From Gallionellaceae bacterium (GTDB taxonomy: Bacteria > Pseudomonadota > Gammaproteobacteria > Burkholderiales > Gallionellaceae): DNA of 7,497 bases. A program made the position numbers and the translations under genes. Of this stretch, positions 6,201-7,497 are shown piece by piece (positions within the stretch are counted from its first letter, which is position 1; every line of letters begins with the position of its first letter). The DNA lies in assembly GCA_031277195.1 (NCBI GenBank), contig JAITMU010000042.1, positions 1 to 7,497 on the forward strand, written 5' to 3'. The notes under the pieces were generated by a model. That model was not told where the DNA came from. It ran no database searches and worked only from the letters and a program-made list of their open reading frames with translations.

Positions 6201-7028
6201 GGTGAACTGATCGATCCGCCCGTCCGCGACACCCAGCCAGCCGCGCAGCGCGCCGCGTCCCCGCCGCAACTGTTCCGGCAACGGCACCCAGGCGCGCCAG
6301 GCAACCGGATCGACGTAATCAAAATAAATATAGGCCACGCCACGCCAGCCCGACAGATCATCGAAACTGCTGCCGGTAAAATCGCCGCGCACATCCAGTC
6401 GCGCCGACAAAGCCTGCGGCGGATCGGCCAATACGGCAAAGCGATGCCGTCCCCAGCCATTCTGTATCTGCAAATCCAGATGCTCCAGCGTCAATGGCGG
6501 CGCGACGCGCTGTTCATCCAGCCAGGTCACGCGCGCATCGCGCACGGCGATGTGCGTTTGCTGCAGCAGCCAATCCGCCGGATTGTTTTCGCCCGTCGGC
6601 GGTTTGGACAAATCAATTCCGGCGACATACAGCGTGCCTGCGGTGTCGCGCCGAACCAGCAAATCCGGTTGGTCTATCTCCAGACTGTGCAAGCGCACCG
6701 AACCCGTCAACAGCGTCGTCCACGCCAGCACGCCCTCCGTCCGCGCCAGCGCCAGCGCATCCTGCCCCGCCTCGTCCTTGATGCGCACATCGCGCAACAA
6801 CAAACGCGGACGCAGGCCGCGCCAGTCGGCTTCGATTTGTCCAATGGAAACGGGGCGGTTGATGGCGGCGCTGATGGAATCGGCGATACGGTCGTGATAG
6901 CGCTCAACCCCCGGAAGTATCCAGTAACGCAAGGTCAACAGGATAAGCGCAAAAATCGAAACGGCGACCAGCAGCCCGATGCGGAGCGCGCGCCAGACCA
7001 AGTGCAAGGAAATTTTCAGAGCGGCCAT
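3237..7028 (-). CDS. yhdP: YhdP family AsmA-like phospholipid transport protein
   Basis: A complete 1263-residue protein, close to the 1266 residues of E. coli YhdP. One N-terminal membrane segment (about residues 17-33, IGLLVAVSIFALILLTL) anchors it in the inner membrane. The remainder is a very long periplasmic region of repeating beta-strand character, with AsmA-like signatures early (ISAAINRPVSIGQIEADWRG, then LRDVRIKD). The C-terminal YhdP hallmark includes GRGQFLKIDPGMGRLLGILS, FSEGMAFNDITGEVEI, a Gly/Ala-rich hydrophobic stretch about 1209-1231, and the ending EYNVTGTWDDPVVVKV. In E. coli, YhdP acts with TamB and YdbH to move phospholipids from the inner to the outer membrane and supports the permeability barrier; the same role here is inferred from family. 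The start is fixed because the only upstream codons before an in-frame stop (7053-7055) contain no other start. No clear Shine-Dalgarno is seen. It is probably cotranscribed with nit and divergent from glnE. Confidence 0.94.
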   Translation of the reverse strand: MAALKISLHLVWRALRIGLLVAVSIFALILLTLRYWILPGVERYHDRIADSISAAINRPVSIGQIEADWRGLRPRLLLRDVRIKDEAGQDALALARTEGVLAWTTLLTGSVRLHSLEIDQPDLLVRRDTAGTLYVAGIDLSKPPTGENNPADWLLQQTHIAVRDARVTWLDEQRVAPPLTLEHLDLQIQNGWGRHRFAVLADPPQALSARLDVRGDFTGSSFDDLSGWRGVAYIYFDYVDPVAWRAWVPLPEQLRRGRGALRGWLGVADGRIDQFTADLVLDDVRARLGKKLAPLDLDALKGRIAWRESNRGIEISTQKLALKTRGGIHLSPIDFNLRYTAATQAKPADGEVRVNTLELTDLARIADTLPLAPELKQGLAEYAPRGQISNLQAQWEGEIDAPQHYQVKARFDQLALNRVGDAPGFSGLSGELEGGDEAGNVSLDARALVVDWPDFLAEGWQFDALSGRGSWQKYPQGIDVHFDDVAVRNKDVEGKVYGSFRSVQGQRGVIDLNIDLARGAIGHAANYIPLIALDEATQHWLSVALVDGRAENFHLRLRGDLDKFPFAADSPDGHFEIKARIHDGVLQYAPEWPSIERIDGELALQGRRLQVTAPSASTLGMQLQNVEVVIPDMATPERRLQVVGEATGETQSALEFVQNSPVRGYIDGITDGMAAIGSGVLQLKLDVPLATAKNPVVVAGSYRFTDNDIDVSDEMPLLRKSSGELRFTESSMRAENVSTQFLGSPAMLNLESGKGGLLKITARGHADADTLRREMAAPWLDYLRGGSDWEAVVSMQKRQAVVAVTSTLRGMESRLPAPFAKSANEPLPLRLEISDSGTAVRAQLGSVLTVRLLRREENGKRVVQRGVVHFGEGARELDRDGVWLTGALPQVSLADWGGVLSGGDTQGVAPLPLEGVDLNIGKLDAYGYAIDNLHVSANSRGRAFVAQLAAEDMNGEASWGDQGSDRLTMRLRNLTLKDDAKATQATRETVKKSGNARYPALDLAVDDLVWRGRKFGKAQLLASQSGNDWNLERLHIDNPDGALTASGTYAAAQTKVNVRLDIVDSGKMLARFGYPGSMEKGGGKLTGDFSWRGAPDQFDYASLDGRMTLALGRGQFLKIDPGMGRLLGILSLQALPSRISLDFTDVFSEGMAFNDITGEVEIRHGLMQTENFTIDGLGAKVAMQGTVDLGRETQRLRMRVLPAMTNSASVLGAFAAGPAVGLGAFVASKILQDPLDKLMSIEYNVTGTWDDPVVVKVSRDEGR

Positions 7029-7095
7029 CGAGTTATGTTTACCGGGCTTGGTTCATGGCCTTTGGCGTAATAAGCTGCTCACGCCGCACCTCTGC

Positions 7096-7219
7096 CGTCA
7101 TTCCAGCGAAAGCTGGAATCCAGCGCATTCATCAAAAATCCGGCGTAGCCGGACAACAAGATTTTGTCCGCTGCGCGGATTGTTATTTCCGCTGGATTCC
7201 AGCTTGCGCTGGAATGACG
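7096..7219. repeat. MITE-like composite palindrome between yhdP and glnE
   Basis: This 124-base unit has 30-bp inverted ends (7096-7125 and 7190-7219) matching at 29 of 30 positions. Each end is itself a hairpin, ATTCCAGC-loop-GCTGGAAT, with loop GAAA in the left copy and GCAA in the right copy read on the minus strand. The 64-base middle contains the hairpins TCCGGC-GTA-GCCGGA (7139-7153) and TCCGC-TGC-GCGGA (7167-7179), plus an overlapping pairing GGACAA/TTGTCC (7151-7156/7164-7169). It has no coding capacity of its own. It occupies much of the 293-base divergent intergenic region (7029-7321), so it lies in the 5' regions of yhdP, glnE or both. No obvious target-site duplication was found. 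Confidence 0.85.
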
Positions 7220-7227
7220 GAGGAAAG

Positions 7228-7242
7228 TTCAATCTGAGACAC
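7228..7242 (-). repeat. Short dispersed motif GTGTCTCAG(A)TTGAA, right copy
   Basis: On the minus strand this reads GTGTCTCAGATTGAA, matching 2253-2267 at 14 of 15 positions and in opposite orientation. It borders the composite palindrome on its glnE side. The remainder up to 7321 shows no gene and no convincing promoter: a TTGCCT at 7264-7269 has only a weak TACGTT 17 bases downstream. Confidence 0.5.
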
Positions 7243-7321
7243 TCTCCTTTTCCCAGCAACAAATTGCCTTCCCCAACTGATACGATTACGTTTAACTTTG
7301 GGATTCTACCCTTACTCCACC

Positions 7322-7497
7322 ATGAACACCCACGCGCCCGCCATTCATGATTTCGATGCCTTGCTGCGCAAGGCCTTGCGGGGCAGTCGTTACGCGCAAC
7401 GGCTGTTCGACGCTCATCCCGCGTTGACCGACTGGTTGCGCGACCATCTCGCCACGCCGTGCAGCGCGACGGAAATGGCGCGCTGGCTCGACGCCCT
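7322..7497 (+). CDS. glnE: GlnE, glutamine-synthetase adenylyltransferase, N-terminal fragment
   Basis: Only the first 58 codons are present; the gene continues past the window. The product begins MNTHAPAIHDFDALLRKALR and contains GSRYAQRLFDAHPALTDWLR, resembling the 'S.Y..RLL..HPEL..WL' opening of the N-terminal region of GlnE. GlnE attaches AMP to glutamine synthetase, and removes it, in response to the PII signal protein, tuning nitrogen assimilation in the cytosol. Its divergent position beside yhdP-nit fits the betaproteobacterial gene order, which strengthens an otherwise short match. The ATG at 7322 has no strong Shine-Dalgarno. The frame stays open some way upstream without another ATG, so a rare upstream TTG (7298) cannot be excluded. 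The catalytic domains are outside the window. Confidence 0.8.
   Translation, partial: MNTHAPAIHDFDALLRKALRGSRYAQRLFDAHPALTDWLRDHLATPCSATEMARWLDA

Noticed and set aside
4734..7070. A 778-codon open frame on the plus strand, antisense to yhdP
   Set aside because: Its product is rich in His, Arg, Gln and Ala with no recognisable domain, as expected from the mirror of a GC-rich gene, while the opposite strand encodes a full-length YhdP with matching hallmarks.
2167..7219. CRISPR array from the recurring palindromes
   Set aside because: Only four copies, in mixed orientations and separated by genes; there are no regular spacers and no cas genes.
7264..7292. Sigma-70 promoter for glnE (TTGCCT, 17 bases, TACGTT)
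   Set aside because: The -10 element matches the consensus at only three positions, too weak to annotate without transcript data.

Overview
The window joins an accessory, mobile-looking segment (about 1-2204) to a conserved housekeeping block (about 2338-7497). The right-hand order, with glnE divergent from a yhdP-nit pair, together with codon and base composition, suggests a betaproteobacterial chromosome. This is inference from gene content only; no rRNA or other species marker is present.

Left part. At 2-1069 lies the C-terminal end of a TraA/MobA-type conjugative relaxase-helicase, with only its helicase end and an Ala/Pro-rich tail visible. It is followed by a dense set of inverted and direct repeats (1074-1257), including a 26-nt-armed hairpin whose arms contain DnaA-box-like 9-mers. 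Next is a small, AT-richer gene (1341-1616) that reads as an integron gene cassette. A GTTAGGC core site lies six bases before its ATG, and its TAA stop sits inside the GCCTAAT box of an attC-like hairpin (1611-1671). An AhpD/carboxymuconolactone decarboxylase-family gene (1692-2144) follows, and its stop codon directly abuts a third attC-like fold (2145-2204). No integrase gene is visible, so the best reading is a small cassette cluster lacking an integrase, beside a conjugative remnant.

Middle and right. On the minus strand, yhdP (3237-7028) and nit (2338-3180) are 56 bases apart and probably form one operon. YhdP is an inner-membrane-anchored AsmA-like protein implicated in phospholipid delivery to the outer membrane. 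Nit is a carbon-nitrogen hydrolase, probably deaminated-glutathione amidase. glnE (7322 to the window end) reads away from yhdP and encodes the regulator that adenylylates glutamine synthetase.

Repeats. A dispersed palindromic repeat family (GTCATTCC-(A/C)-GC stem, 4-nt loop, GC-(T/G)-GGAAT) occurs four times, at 2167-2196, 2298-2325, 7096-7125 and 7190-7219. The last two form a composite, MITE-like unit with 30-bp inverted ends between yhdP and glnE. Stem changes are compensated across copies, and three copies read as C(GNRA)G tetraloop hairpins on one strand. A second motif, GTGTCTCAGTTTGAA, accompanies the repeat on both sides of the nit-yhdP block in opposite orientations, marking this block as flanked by inverted dispersed repeats.
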